60,060 nt of DNA. It comes from Bacillota bacterium. Lineage in GTDB: Bacteria; Bacillota; Clostridia; Christensenellales; Aristaeellaceae. The stretch spans positions 1 through 60,060 of the forward strand of contig JAEZQK010000084.1 in NCBI GenBank assembly GCA_023413135.1, in the 5' to 3' direction. Below are positions 42,218-50,352 of this stretch, in pieces. The notes beneath the pieces are model-generated. The model did not search any database, was not told where the DNA came from, and saw nothing but the letters and a program-made list of their open reading frames with translations. How positions within the stretch are numbered: the stretch's first letter is position 1; each line of letters begins with the position of its first letter. The translations under genes were made by a program, and so were the position numbers.

Positions 42218-43381
42218 TCACACGCCGTAAGTACCTTTCACGTCGGCATATACGCTCTCGCCCGACTTGTGGCGGGATGCAGCGCGACGCTTGTTCAGCT
42301 CTTGTAAAAAACGATCTTCGTCCAAGGGAAGGGAAACGGTTTCATGCAGCCACCCCGAAAGATGCATGGCGTTGGAAAGCATCAACCCATTGATGCCCTC
42401 CCGGCCATCGGCAACTAGAGGTGAACTGTATAAAATATTAGACGCAAATGCGTTCAAAATGCCTGCATGCTGCGTGTTATCTCCATCCATTACCAAGGGG
42501 ACTTGCTTAACGGGAGGCTTTGCAAAGCCTTCATTGGCGGTTACGCACCATTCCCGCTCATCCACATCCAGCTTGTAGAAAGTCAAATTGTTATCTTCAC
42601 AAACCAATTTGCCCAAGGTTCCGGTGATCTCCAGCCGGTTGGTGCCCGGCGCATCGGCGGTAGTTGTCACAAACACGCCCGTTGCGCCGTTTTCGTACTC
42701 CAGGTAAGCGGTCACATCGTCTTCCACTTCGATGTCGTGCCATTTGCCTTCATGGCAAAATGCCGTTACCTTTGTCGGCATACCGCACAGCCACTGCAAA
42801 AGGTCCAATTGGTGGGGGCATTGGTTCAAAAGAACGCCGCCGCCCTCGCCGGCCCAGGTGGCGCGCCAAGCACCGGAATCGTAATAAAATTGTGTTCTGT
42901 ACCAGTCGGTAATAAGCCAGGAGACACGCTTGAGCCGGCCTATTTCGCCACCTTGGATCAGTTCATGCATTTTACGGTACAGATAGTTGGTGCGTTGGTT
43001 GAACATCATGCCAAAGGTCAAATGCGGGTGTTTGTCGGCCTCCGCCATCATCTCCCGCACCGCAAGCGTGTACACGCCGGCAGGCTTTTCACACAGCACA
43101 TGCAATCCGTGCTGGAAGGCTGCGATGGCCAGTTCCGGATGCTGGTAATGGGGCGTCGCAACGACCACAGCGTCGCAGCAGCCGCTTTTAATAAGCTCAA
43201 TGCCTTCAGAAAATATGGCTGTATCTTCCGGCAAATTGGCTTTTGCCCAATCCCTGCGGTTTTCACTCCTGTCCGCCACGGCAGACAGCGTGATTTCAGG
43301 CGTTTCCCCGCCCAATATGCGGGCGCAGTGGGCCGAACCGATATTGCCGATGCCGATAATGCCAAGCCTAAGCTTGCTCAT
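42218..43381 (-). CDS. Gfo/Idh/MocA-family sugar oxidoreductase
   Basis: A 387-residue NAD(P)-dependent dehydrogenase. The Rossmann motif GIIGIGNIGSAHC lies at the N-terminus, the EKPAGV motif gives the conserved Lys (CEKPAGVYT), and GEGGGVLLNQCPHQLDLLQWLCG carries the catalytic His region. It starts 1 base after the epimerase stop (TGA-C-ATG), so translation is coupled. IolG/AfrA-like functions are typical. Together with the epimerase it probably processes the sugar imported by the downstream transporter. Confidence 0.9.
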   Translation of the reverse strand: MSKLRLGIIGIGNIGSAHCARILGGETPEITLSAVADRSENRRDWAKANLPEDTAIFSEGIELIKSGCCDAVVVATPHYQHPELAIAAFQHGLHVLCEKPAGVYTLAVREMMAEADKHPHLTFGMMFNQRTNYLYRKMHELIQGGEIGRLKRVSWLITDWYRTQFYYDSGAWRATWAGEGGGVLLNQCPHQLDLLQWLCGMPTKVTAFCHEGKWHDIEVEDDVTAYLEYENGATGVFVTTTADAPGTNRLEITGTLGKLVCEDNNLTFYKLDVDEREWCVTANEGFAKPPVKQVPLVMDGDNTQHAGILNAFASNILYSSPLVADGREGINGLMLSNAMHLSGWLHETVSLPLDEDRFLQELNKRRAASRHKSGESVYADVKGTYGV

Positions 43382-43382
43382 G

Positions 43383-44144
43383 TCAATATCCCAGCCCTTT
43401 CACGTAATCATAGCTGCGCTTTAGGCAGGCAAAGGGGCTGTCGCCATAGCAGTTGTCCTGCTCCACCAGCATGTACTTTGTTTTGTTAAGCCTTGTGAGC
43501 AGCGCCAGAATTTTGGGGAAATCAAGGTTGCCTTCGCCAACGGCGGCCATCCGTTGCTCGAACCCCTTCACCGCCATATCCTTCAAGTGCACACAGGGAA
43601 TCCGGTCGGATACCCTTTCCATAAAGGCATATACGTCCGCGCCTGCCGCCTGCACCCAATAGGTGTCCAATGTAATGCCCATGATATCTGCAGGCATGGA
43701 TTCAAGCAGCACATCCATCATTGTTTTTCCACTGGAAAGCCGCTCCCACTCAAAATTGTGGTTATGGTACATGAGAAGCTTTCCGGCATCCCGTATTTTT
43801 CGGGCCGGAGCGGTAAAATCCGCCGCAAACTGGCCAATCCAGTCCTCGTTGCGGTAACGATCCGGCATAGAGCCGATGCCGACATAGTCACAGCCCAATA
43901 TGTCATGCTCACGGATGACCGCGTCTACATCCGTAAGGATTCTTTCCGGATTGGTATGGGTCAAAACGATGGCAAGACCGTTCTCATCGCAAATGCTTCT
44001 GACGATCTTGGGTTCCATGGGGCCGATAGCGGAAAGCTGTACGGAGGAATAACCGATGGCAGCAATCCTTTGCATGGCTATACGAAAATCCCGCTCCGTC
44101 TGGGTGAATGTCCGAACTGTATAACTTTGAGCTCCAAGCAGCAT
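43383..44144 (-). CDS. Sugar phosphate isomerase/epimerase (xylose isomerase-like TIM barrel)
   Basis: A 253-residue TIM-barrel protein of the AP endonuclease 2 / IolE-IolI type. Metal-site segments seen: LTHTNPERI, MYHNHNFEWE (His-Asn-His with a Glu), MGITLDTYWVQAAG, PCVHLKDMA and a late VEQDN. They match the divalent-metal epimerases. GGGAG precedes ATG 44144. It is the first gene of the block divergent from the AraC regulator, and is coupled to the following Gfo/Idh/MocA gene, a frequent partnership in inositol and rare-sugar catabolism. Confidence 0.88.
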   Translation of the reverse strand: MLLGAQSYTVRTFTQTERDFRIAMQRIAAIGYSSVQLSAIGPMEPKIVRSICDENGLAIVLTHTNPERILTDVDAVIREHDILGCDYVGIGSMPDRYRNEDWIGQFAADFTAPARKIRDAGKLLMYHNHNFEWERLSSGKTMMDVLLESMPADIMGITLDTYWVQAAGADVYAFMERVSDRIPCVHLKDMAVKGFEQRMAAVGEGNLDFPKILALLTRLNKTKYMLVEQDNCYGDSPFACLKRSYDYVKGLGY

Positions 44145-44192
44145 ATTTCATTCTCCCGCCATTGTAATAATAAAAGTTTACGATGTTTTTCG

Positions 44193-44208
44193 TGCAATGT
44201 ACATTGCA
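44193..44208. promoter_or_regulatory. Perfect 16-bp palindrome between epimerase and AraC genes
   Basis: TGCAATGTACATTGCA is its own reverse complement. It overlaps TTGCAC, which could be the -35 of the leftward promoter, and lies upstream of the rightward promoter. A half-like TTGCATTGCGCA lies about 20 bases away. It is a likely regulator site. Confidence 0.65.
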
Positions 44209-44224
44209 ATTTTCATTGTGGTTA

Positions 44225-44253
44225 TTGCATTGCGCACCATTCCGGGTTAGAAT
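44225..44253 (+). promoter_or_regulatory. Promoter of the AraC-family regulator gene
   Basis: TTGCAT and TAGAAT are separated by 17 bases, and the -10 ends 31 bases before the ATG at 44285. Confidence 0.65.
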
Positions 44254-44284
44254 GAAATCATCGTACAGGAAGGGTCGTGATTAT

Positions 44285-45055
44285 ATGATGCAGCAGTTTT
44301 TCTTGGATCATGTCAATGCTACCCATAGTGCTTCCTATGATATAACTGCGTCCTATAAGCTTCATTGCCATCCCATTTATGAACTATACTATTTCATCAG
44401 CGGTTCGGTGGATTATTTGGTCAACGGCGTACTGTACCAGCCCAAACCCAACAGCATGATCCTGATGGCTCCGGGTACCTTTCACGAATGCCGTGTGAAG
44501 ACGGCCGAAAAATACGAGCGCTTCACATTGCATTTTGACGCAGGGCTTGTCCCCGAAAAGATAAGGACGCCCTTGCTGCGGCCATTCCATTCATCAACCA
44601 TTTATATGGAGGATGCTAATGCCATCCTTTATGAACTGAACGCATTACAGGCCTGCTATGCCTATCCGGACGAGCTTTCCGGGCCGGCGGTGAATGCGCG
44701 GCTGGTGGCCCTGCTGTCGCAGATTCTGAACATTTACAATGCTTTCAAACCGCCGGAGGAATCAGCGGTGGAGATGACGCTACCCCAGAAAATCATTGAG
44801 CATATCAATACCAATTTTTCACAGAAGATCACGCTGGACATGCTGTCCCAACAGTTTTTCATGAGCAAGAACCAGATCAACCGCATTTTTACAAAGGCTA
44901 CCGGCCGGTCGGTAATGGAATATGTGCGGCATAAGCGCATCGTGTACGCCGAGCACCTGCGCGCCATGGGGACGCCGGCTGCGGAGGCCGCCTACAAGGC
45001 GGGATTTGACAATTATTCAACGTATTACCGGCTCAAGCAAAAATGGAAGGATTAA
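44285..45055 (+). CDS. AraC-family transcriptional regulator with N-terminal cupin domain
   Basis: A 256-residue regulator. The N-terminal AraC-type cupin (about 15-110) shows HCHPIYELYYFISGSVDYLVNG and the PNSMILMAPGTFHECR strand. The C-terminal double helix-turn-helix (about 160-256) shows MSKNQINRIFTKATGRSVMEYV and the AYKAGFDNYSTYYRLKQK motif. The first of two adjacent ATG codons, behind GGAAGGG, is used. It is divergent from the epimerase/oxidoreductase/transporter block and probably controls it in response to the sugar bound in the cupin. Confidence 0.9.
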   Translation: MMQQFFLDHVNATHSASYDITASYKLHCHPIYELYYFISGSVDYLVNGVLYQPKPNSMILMAPGTFHECRVKTAEKYERFTLHFDAGLVPEKIRTPLLRPFHSSTIYMEDANAILYELNALQACYAYPDELSGPAVNARLVALLSQILNIYNAFKPPEESAVEMTLPQKIIEHINTNFSQKITLDMLSQQFFMSKNQINRIFTKATGRSVMEYVRHKRIVYAEHLRAMGTPAAEAAYKAGFDNYSTYYRLKQKWKD

Positions 45056-45080
45056 GAAAGTTTATTAAGGAGGAGAGAGC

Positions 45081-45482
45081 ATGGAAAACAATCAGACAGC
45101 ACCGAAAAACATCGATGAATATATTGCACAATTCTCACCCGAGATGCAATCCATCATGCAAACCGTAAGAAAGGTCATTCGGGAAGCGGCACCGCAGGCG
45201 TCGGAAAAAATCAGCTGGCAGATGCCCACGTTTTACCTGCATGGAAATCTGGTTCATTTTGCGGCAAATAAAAGCCACTTGGGCTTCTATCCCGGCGCCA
45301 GTGGTGTGGAGCATTTCACACCGGAACTAACGGAATACAAAACCTCCAAGGGCGCCATTCAATTTCCATACTCAAAACCGCTGCCGATCGAACTGATCCA
45401 AAGGATCGTGAAATTCCGTGTGACGGAAAATGAAGCATGGGCGTCGGAGAAAGCAAATAAGAAGAAGCAGGAAAATTCATAA
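45081..45482 (+). CDS. DUF1801 (YdhG-like) protein
   Basis: A 133-residue protein with the DUF1801 pattern: YIAQFSPEMQSIMQTVRKVIREAAPQASEKISWQMPTF near the start, AANKSHLGFYPGASG in the middle and PIELIQRIVKFRVTEN near the end. B. subtilis YdhG has been linked to iron delivery as a frataxin-like protein; many relatives are uncharacterised. There is no signal peptide. AAGGAGG precedes the ATG. It follows the AraC gene by 25 bases but is probably unrelated in function. Confidence 0.82.
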   Translation: MENNQTAPKNIDEYIAQFSPEMQSIMQTVRKVIREAAPQASEKISWQMPTFYLHGNLVHFAANKSHLGFYPGASGVEHFTPELTEYKTSKGAIQFPYSKPLPIELIQRIVKFRVTENEAWASEKANKKKQENS

Positions 45483-45508
45483 AAAAGTCATTTAAATGGG
45501 GGGAAACG

Positions 45509-45543
45509 AAAAAAAGCCCCCGTCCATGAAGGATAGAGGCTTT
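45509..45543 (-). terminator. Terminator after the AHSA1-like gene
   Basis: On the minus strand AAAGCC pairs with GGCTTT across a 19-base loop (partly pairing) and is followed by a run of seven T. Confidence 0.6.
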
Positions 45544-45560
45544 CCGCTTCGCTATGATTG

Positions 45561-45986
45561 TCAGCCGGACTGTTCTAAGTACCTTTTGAAGTTATCTAAA
45601 ATGGCTTGCCAGCCGCTTCGCTGCTGTTCAAGGGAGTAGATGTTTTCAGCATCAAAGGTTTCGATGATTTCTGTTTTGCTTCCCTGACCGCTAAAGATGG
45701 TTTTGACTTTTCTGCCGTCGCCCATGATATACGAAATAGTATGATGATGCTTCACTTCATCATACACGCCGGAAAAATCAAACCCCTGGCTTCCATCCTT
45801 TGCTTCCATTCTGAAAAGGAATTTTCCGCCTACCCTTAAGTCATTTTGGGCATGCGGAGAATGCCAGTCATCCGACGCATGGTTCCATTTCACTATATGT
45901 TTAGGGTCCGTCCAGTACTCCCATACTTTTTCCACCGGGGCATTGACGGCAGCCTTTACCGTAAGTTCAATTATCTCGGAATGCAT
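45561..45986 (-). CDS. SRPBCC/AHSA1-domain protein
   Basis: A 141-residue START-like fold protein of the AHSA1 family: VNAPVEKVWEYWTDPKHIVKWNHASDDWHSP at the start, GGKFLFRMEAKDGSQGFDFSGVYDEV in the middle and GWQAILDNFKRYLE as the closing helix. Related proteins bind hydrophobic ligands. ATG 45986 follows AAAGGG; the frame continues upstream through the GlsB-like gene without a signal. It lies 20 bases behind that gene on the same strand. Confidence 0.85.
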   Translation of the reverse strand: MHSEIIELTVKAAVNAPVEKVWEYWTDPKHIVKWNHASDDWHSPHAQNDLRVGGKFLFRMEAKDGSQGFDFSGVYDEVKHHHTISYIMGDGRKVKTIFSGQGSKTEIIETFDAENIYSLEQQRSGWQAILDNFKRYLEQSG

Positions 45987-46006
45987 GGGTTCCCTTTCTT
46001 TTGACT

Positions 46007-46255
46007 CTATTTTCGTATGGCGTTGACAATAGTCAACAGGATCACGGAACCGGCCACCGCCACGATGAGGCTCCAAAGATTGAGTCCTGTGACACCGTGA
46101 CCGCCCAGGAGATTGAATACAAACCCACCGATAGAAGAGCCGATAACGCCGACGATGATGTTGGCGGCAAGACCCATCCGGCGGTTGTTGCCGGTGAACG
46201 TGCTGGCAATCCAGCCGGCCAAGGCGCCGAGGAAAAGCCAACCGATAAGGCCCAT
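46007..46255 (-). CDS. GlsB/YeaQ/YmgE-family stress membrane protein
   Basis: An 82-residue membrane protein with three predicted helices. The family signature is clear: IGWLFLGALAGWIAS, then GLAANIIVGVIGSSIGGFVF and a third helix ending in NAIRK. Proteins of this family (transglycosylase-associated in older names) respond to envelope or general stress; the molecular role is unclear. GAGGTG precedes ATG 46255. It forms a pair with the AHSA1-like gene downstream. Confidence 0.88.
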   Translation of the reverse strand: MGLIGWLFLGALAGWIASTFTGNNRRMGLAANIIVGVIGSSIGGFVFNLLGGHGVTGLNLWSLIVAVAGSVILLTIVNAIRK

Positions 46256-46346
46256 GGCACACACCTCATTTCTTGGGTCGGAATGAGGAAAAGAGTTACA
46301 TGATGTATATACCAAATTTATTCATCTGCTAAACATGGAAAAAGGA

Positions 46347-47648
46347 TCAATATATCTCGCTTGTGGGAAAACTACCCTTTCCTTTCAGGTGGCAGTCAAA
46401 GAAACGCAGGCAGACGCTGTTGATTGCTGTGAGATAGTACTCTGCATCTGCCGTTGATGGAAACCCGTTGAACATTTGCGTAAGCAAGGGGCTGGTAAGA
46501 GAAAAATCTGTCAATGCAAAATGCCCGGTACCGCGGATATGCACAAACGGGGCGGCTGCAGAGGCATTAGAAAGCAGCCGGTTATTTTGCATGTACTGCG
46601 GCCACTGTGAGAGATGACTCCAGGCGCTGTCGGAATATACGCTAAGCATAGGTACCGGATAGGGCTCATCTGTAAAAACAAATTCACCGTCCCGAATGCC
46701 TGTGATATCGCACAGAAAGGGGGATTCAAGCGTAATTACCGCGCCGATGTCTTTTCTCATGCGTCCGATGCCGAGTGCCGCCGAGCCGCCCAGAGAATGA
46801 CCCATCACCCCGATCCTGGTTCCGTCAATACGCCTGTATATCCCATCGGCATTTTCGCTTTGGCCATTTTTTAGGATATGGTCAATAACAAAGTTGATAT
46901 CGTCTGTGCGTATCTTCATCCACTGTTGATAGTATTCGTAGCTTTGCTGCCTATCAGCTTCGGCATCTTCCGCTTGCAATTGATGCATATATTCCGTGCT
47001 GATATACACCGTTCGTCCGTTGTCAAAGGAGGTGTACAAGCAATGATAAGTATGGTCAATGGAGCATACTACATACCCGTTGCTTGCAAGCTCGTAGTAC
47101 AACGACTCGTTGCTTGTCCTAACGCTTATACCTCCATGAGAAAACAAAATCAGCGGATATGTTCCATCCGGAGACTCGGGGTACCAAAATTCCACGTTCA
47201 AACGTCTGCTTTGGTTTAGCTTGGCGTAGGTCTCCATACGGTTTGCATCCGTATACGTATAGGCTACGTTGGCGACCTTATATTTGCCTGTGGGCGGGAT
47301 GATTCTATGTTCCGGAAATAGAACTGCAGGCAATAAGGCAAGGAAGAGCAGCGCAAGCTTGCCGGCTGTTTTTGCTGCAGCGCGCAAAACGCTGAAAGAC
47401 TTCTTGTTCTCTCTTTTTCGGAGCAGCGCCACCACTCCGGCCAATGCCTGAAGGGATAATAAGGCGGCCAGTGCATAGTAGCGAAAACTCCACACAACGG
47501 CAGATATTAGTATAAGGAACGCAAAAGTTGCAGCCAGAACAATGTGGGAAACGCTCTTTGCTTTGATTTGGCTAGATTTTGTATGAATGCATATAATCAA
47601 AAAAATGGTTTCCAGAATTGCAATTGCACCAAGCAGTATGACACCCAT
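46347..47648 (-). CDS. Membrane-anchored alpha/beta hydrolase, PAF-acetylhydrolase-like (paralogue)
   Basis: A 433-residue protein with the same plan as the one at 27885-29189: about four N-terminal helices (residues 4-21, 36-53, 58-75, 97-112), then an alpha/beta hydrolase domain with PLILFSHGGISVR, GYVVCSIDHTYH, the nucleophile elbow GHSLGG (Ser285) and the late RGTGHFALTD with catalytic His. Long stretches align with the paralogue (YTDANRMETY against YVDANRIDPF, NGYVVCSIDH in both). AAGGAG precedes the ATG. It is a single-gene unit with its own promoter. Confidence 0.82.
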   Translation of the reverse strand: MGVILLGAIAILETIFLIICIHTKSSQIKAKSVSHIVLAATFAFLILISAVVWSFRYYALAALLSLQALAGVVALLRKRENKKSFSVLRAAAKTAGKLALLFLALLPAVLFPEHRIIPPTGKYKVANVAYTYTDANRMETYAKLNQSRRLNVEFWYPESPDGTYPLILFSHGGISVRTSNESLYYELASNGYVVCSIDHTYHCLYTSFDNGRTVYISTEYMHQLQAEDAEADRQQSYEYYQQWMKIRTDDINFVIDHILKNGQSENADGIYRRIDGTRIGVMGHSLGGSAALGIGRMRKDIGAVITLESPFLCDITGIRDGEFVFTDEPYPVPMLSVYSDSAWSHLSQWPQYMQNNRLLSNASAAAPFVHIRGTGHFALTDFSLTSPLLTQMFNGFPSTADAEYYLTAINSVCLRFFDCHLKGKGSFPTSEIY

Positions 47649-47695
47649 ATTACCGTACTCCTTCTTTTGTGCATAGGCTGCATCTGTATGGTATC

Positions 47696-47723
47696 ATCAT
47701 ACTATGAAACGGGGAAATAGCAA
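47696..47723 (-). promoter_or_regulatory. Promoter of the paralogous hydrolase gene
   Basis: On the minus strand TTGCTA and TATGAT are separated by 16 bases, about 48 bases before the ATG. Confidence 0.5.
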
Positions 47724-47886
47724 AGCACGGAATGTTTCAATACCCAATATTTGTACTGTGATGCTTTTTCAACGCACGTCTTAAACTAAATGCGTTGTTG
47801 TACGGGGCGCAAATTGTTGGTAGAATATTGCATGGTGGACAGAACATATGCATTTCCCAAATTTTGGAGTACATATTAGGAGCAAC

Positions 47887-48375
47887 ATGGAAAGATTTGC
47901 AATCCCCGGTGCAGGTGCAATCATACGGCGTAGCGATAGTGGATATGAGCGGATTTTGCTGCAGGAGCGCTGCAAAAAAGATGCCCCCTTGGAAAATGGC
48001 CTGCTGGAGATACCGGCAGGGAAAATAAGAGAATTCGAAAGTGTTTTCGATACCATACGCCGTGAAGTCAAAGAGGAGACAGGCCTTGAAATCGTGAAGA
48101 TCGAAGGTGAGGAGGAAGCCTCCTTCCACGTGGCAAATGGATATAGGGTTTTGAATTTTAAGCCCTTCTCATGCAGCCAGAATCTCGAGGGCTCTTATCC
48201 TATTATGGTGTTTATTTTTATTTGTACGGCTGAAGGGTTGCTGCTCCGTGACTCAAACGAGGCGAAGAACTATATGTGGGTCGGCAAGGATGAGCTGTCT
48301 AAAATGCTGGAGGAAACACCGGAACGCATCTATCCAATGCATATGGATACCTTGCATGCGTATTTGAAGCGTTGA
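47887..48375 (+). CDS. NUDIX hydrolase (ADP-ribose pyrophosphatase-like)
   Basis: A 162-residue NUDIX enzyme. The Nudix box is present in full: G at GKIREFESV, then REVKEETGLEI with the metal-binding Glu pair. The surrounding pattern (LLQERCKKDAPLENGLLEIPAGK) fits the ADP-ribose pyrophosphatase group, which hydrolyses nucleoside-diphosphate derivatives. ATG 47887 has TAGGAGC 5 bases upstream; an earlier ATG at 47848 lacks a signal. It stands alone, divergent from the hydrolase gene and convergent with a GNAT gene. Confidence 0.88.
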   Translation: MERFAIPGAGAIIRRSDSGYERILLQERCKKDAPLENGLLEIPAGKIREFESVFDTIRREVKEETGLEIVKIEGEEEASFHVANGYRVLNFKPFSCSQNLEGSYPIMVFIFICTAEGLLLRDSNEAKNYMWVGKDELSKMLEETPERIYPMHMDTLHAYLKR

Positions 48376-48407
48376 ACTGGTAATCGCTTGGCATTATTCG
48401 TTTCACT

Positions 48408-48914
48408 TCACATGACAGGAGGCTGGGTGTTTGCTCCGGCCAGATTCAGCCTGAGGTATACCACATTCTCATGTGGATTAAAACGATATGGTTCAATTTC
48501 TTCAAATCCCAGTTTCTTATACAGTGCAATGGCGCTTTCCATCGTAGTAAAACTATCAAGCAGCATTTCGGAATATCCGATGCTGCGCGCTTCCTCAATG
48601 ACCCGCTGGGCTAGCTGCCTGCCAAGGCCATAGCCTTTGAATTGATCGCGAACAAACAAGCGTTTCATCTCACAGCGCCGGCGGCCGCCGCTATCTGTAT
48701 CGAAAGAACGCAACGCAATGCAGCCGGCTGCTTTGCCATCTGCAAGCATCAAATATAACCTGCCGTCTGGCCTTGCATACTTGCCCGGCAGCGAAGCCAT
48801 CTCTTCATCATAATTCTGAAAATCCAGCGGAATGCCAAGCCACGCCACATATTCATCAAAAAGGCTGCGAATATCGTCAAGACGATGATATGCTTCAATG
48901 ATCTCCGCTTTCAT
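48408..48914 (-). CDS. GNAT-family N-acetyltransferase
   Basis: A 168-residue acetyltransferase. Motif A is CEMKRLFVRDQFKGYGLGRQLAQRVIEEA with the acetyl-CoA loop KGYGLG, and motif B reads MESAIALYKKLGFEEIEPY. The substrate is unknown; the group is often labelled YsnE-like. GGGGTGG precedes the ATG. The gene converges with the NUDIX gene and is preceded on its own strand by a stretch with several hairpins. Confidence 0.88.
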   Translation of the reverse strand: MKAEIIEAYHRLDDIRSLFDEYVAWLGIPLDFQNYDEEMASLPGKYARPDGRLYLMLADGKAAGCIALRSFDTDSGGRRRCEMKRLFVRDQFKGYGLGRQLAQRVIEEARSIGYSEMLLDSFTTMESAIALYKKLGFEEIEPYRFNPHENVVYLRLNLAGANTQPPVM

Positions 48915-48981
48915 TTTTCCACCCCTTCATGAAATGTTGTGAATTCATTATAGCAAAAGAAACCGGATAACAGAAGAAAAA

Positions 48982-49130
48982 CAGGCAGATCCTGTACCTT
49001 GCCCGTCATATGGGTGGGTGTACGCGGTCTGCCTTTTTTTAAAAAGAAAACGCTGACAGCCGCGAGCATTTCGGGCATTGTCAGCGCCTTTGCCATCAAC
49101 CCAAGGAACTGCTTTTCCATATTCCTTGGG
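48982..49130 (-). terminator. Cluster of three hairpins after the Ohr gene
   Basis: Three stems follow each other in the 288-base gap. CCCAAGGAA pairs with TTCCTTGGG (49100-49130). CGCTGACA pairs with TGTCAGCG (49051-49086) and runs into TTTTCTTTTT on the minus strand. AGGCAGA pairs with TCTGCCT (about 48982-49034), with T-runs on both sides. The second and third are plausible terminators for the leftward Ohr transcript. Nothing else is seen in this gap. Confidence 0.65.
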
Positions 49131-49202
49131 CCGGCGGCTATTTGTTATATTTACGGATAGTGCCAATAGGCGGAAGAGCAGAAAGGGGCTTGGCCCGAGT
49201 GC

Positions 49203-49625
49203 TTATTCCACCCTTGCCGAAACAGAGACATCGATGTTGCCCCGGGTGGCATTGGAATACGGGCAAATCTGATGGGCCTGCGCAACCAGCGAATCGGCGG
49301 TTGCCTGATCCAAATCATGAAACACGGCTACAATATCTACTGCCAGCGTATAACCACCCGCATCATTTTTGCCGATACCGACCGTGGCATGTACTTCGGG
49401 TGCGGCAATGGTCAGCCTCTTTACTTTGAAAACATGCTGCAAAGCGCTGCCGAAGCAAGCGGAATACCCGGCGGCAAACAACTGCTCCGGGTTGAATCCA
49501 TTGGGCTTAGAGCCGCCCAGTTCCGGAGGGGATGCCATCTCGAAGCGGAGCGGGCTGTTTTCCACAAGCACCTGTCCGTCGCGGCCGCCTGTGGCTACCG
49601 CCGATGCTTTATAAAGAATTTTCAT
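49203..49625 (-). CDS. Ohr-type organic hydroperoxide resistance protein (OsmC family)
   Basis: A 140-residue thiol peroxidase. Both redox cysteines are present: Cys57 in YSACFGSALQHV and Cys121 in HQICPYSNATRGN, and the start carries the substrate-site Arg15 in TGGRDG. Ohr reduces organic hydroperoxides using dihydrolipoyl proteins. AAAGGAG precedes the ATG. It is a single-gene unit. No OhrR-type regulator is adjacent; the TetR gene next to it belongs to the nitroreductase operon. Confidence 0.92.
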   Translation of the reverse strand: MKILYKASAVATGGRDGQVLVENSPLRFEMASPPELGGSKPNGFNPEQLFAAGYSACFGSALQHVFKVKRLTIAAPEVHATVGIGKNDAGGYTLAVDIVAVFHDLDQATADSLVAQAHQICPYSNATRGNIDVSVSARVE

Positions 49626-49734
49626 TGTATCAACTCCTTTGAATATGATTGGTGCCTATTTCTTATATATCCAAAGGAAACCACACTTAAACACAAGGCG
49701 GATTAGTGCAGGACGTACATGCAAACTACAGGAA

Positions 49735-50352
49735 TCAATCACCAAGCGGCAGATTCCATACTTTTTTGAAGTAATTGATAAGTTCTACAGCCTTTTTCAC
49801 CCCGAGTCTGAACATTTCCTCGGCTGTCAGCTCACCGCCGATATATTTTGCCAAAAACCTTTCACCCATAGCTTCAAGCGTAAGCTCCATTATTTCAAGT
49901 GTTTGCGCTTGATTTGGCGTGAATTCGTATTGCGCAAACTTTGTCCAGATGGACATATCCCGTTTTATTTCCTTGCCATCGGCTTGAAACTCTTTTGGAA
50001 AATAGCGTATTTCTTCCATGACCACACGGTATACCGACGGATACGCCGAAAAGAGCTCCAGCTTTTTCTTGCACATGTCGAGCATTGCTGCAAATACGTC
50101 GCTTGTTTCTATGCCGTCATAAACAAATGGCACAATCCATTCGCGCAGCAGGCGGGAAAGCTGCATAAAGAGCGTTTTCTTGTCCTGGAAGTAGTAGTAC
50201 ATTAATCCGTGCGCGACACCCGCGTAATTGGCTATCGAGCGGGTTGACGCACCATTGAAACCTTTTTCAGCAAACTCATGCAGAGCCGCCTCTAAAATAA
50301 CCTGCTTTTTGGGGTCGTCACTGAATACGGGACAATTCGATTGCCCATTCAT
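49735..50352 (-). CDS. TetR-family transcriptional regulator
   Basis: A 205-residue regulator. The N-terminal helix-turn-helix (about 15-60) shows ILEAALHEFAEKGFNGASTRSIANYAGVAHGLMYYYFQDKKTLF, the usual TetR pattern; the C-terminal helical domain should bind a ligand. It starts at 50352, sharing the A of TGATG with the nitroreductase stop, so both genes are co-translated. Two palindromes over the upstream promoter suggest that it represses its own operon. Confidence 0.92.
   Translation of the reverse strand: MNGQSNCPVFSDDPKKQVILEAALHEFAEKGFNGASTRSIANYAGVAHGLMYYYFQDKKTLFMQLSRLLREWIVPFVYDGIETSDVFAAMLDMCKKKLELFSAYPSVYRVVMEEIRYFPKEFQADGKEIKRDMSIWTKFAQYEFTPNQAQTLEIMELTLEAMGERFLAKYIGGELTAEEMFRLGVKKAVELINYFKKVWNLPLGD

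Noticed and set aside
48911..49120. A 69-codon minus frame in the gap before the GNAT gene
   Set aside because: It is made of terminator hairpins, and its ribosome-binding site would be too close to the ATG.
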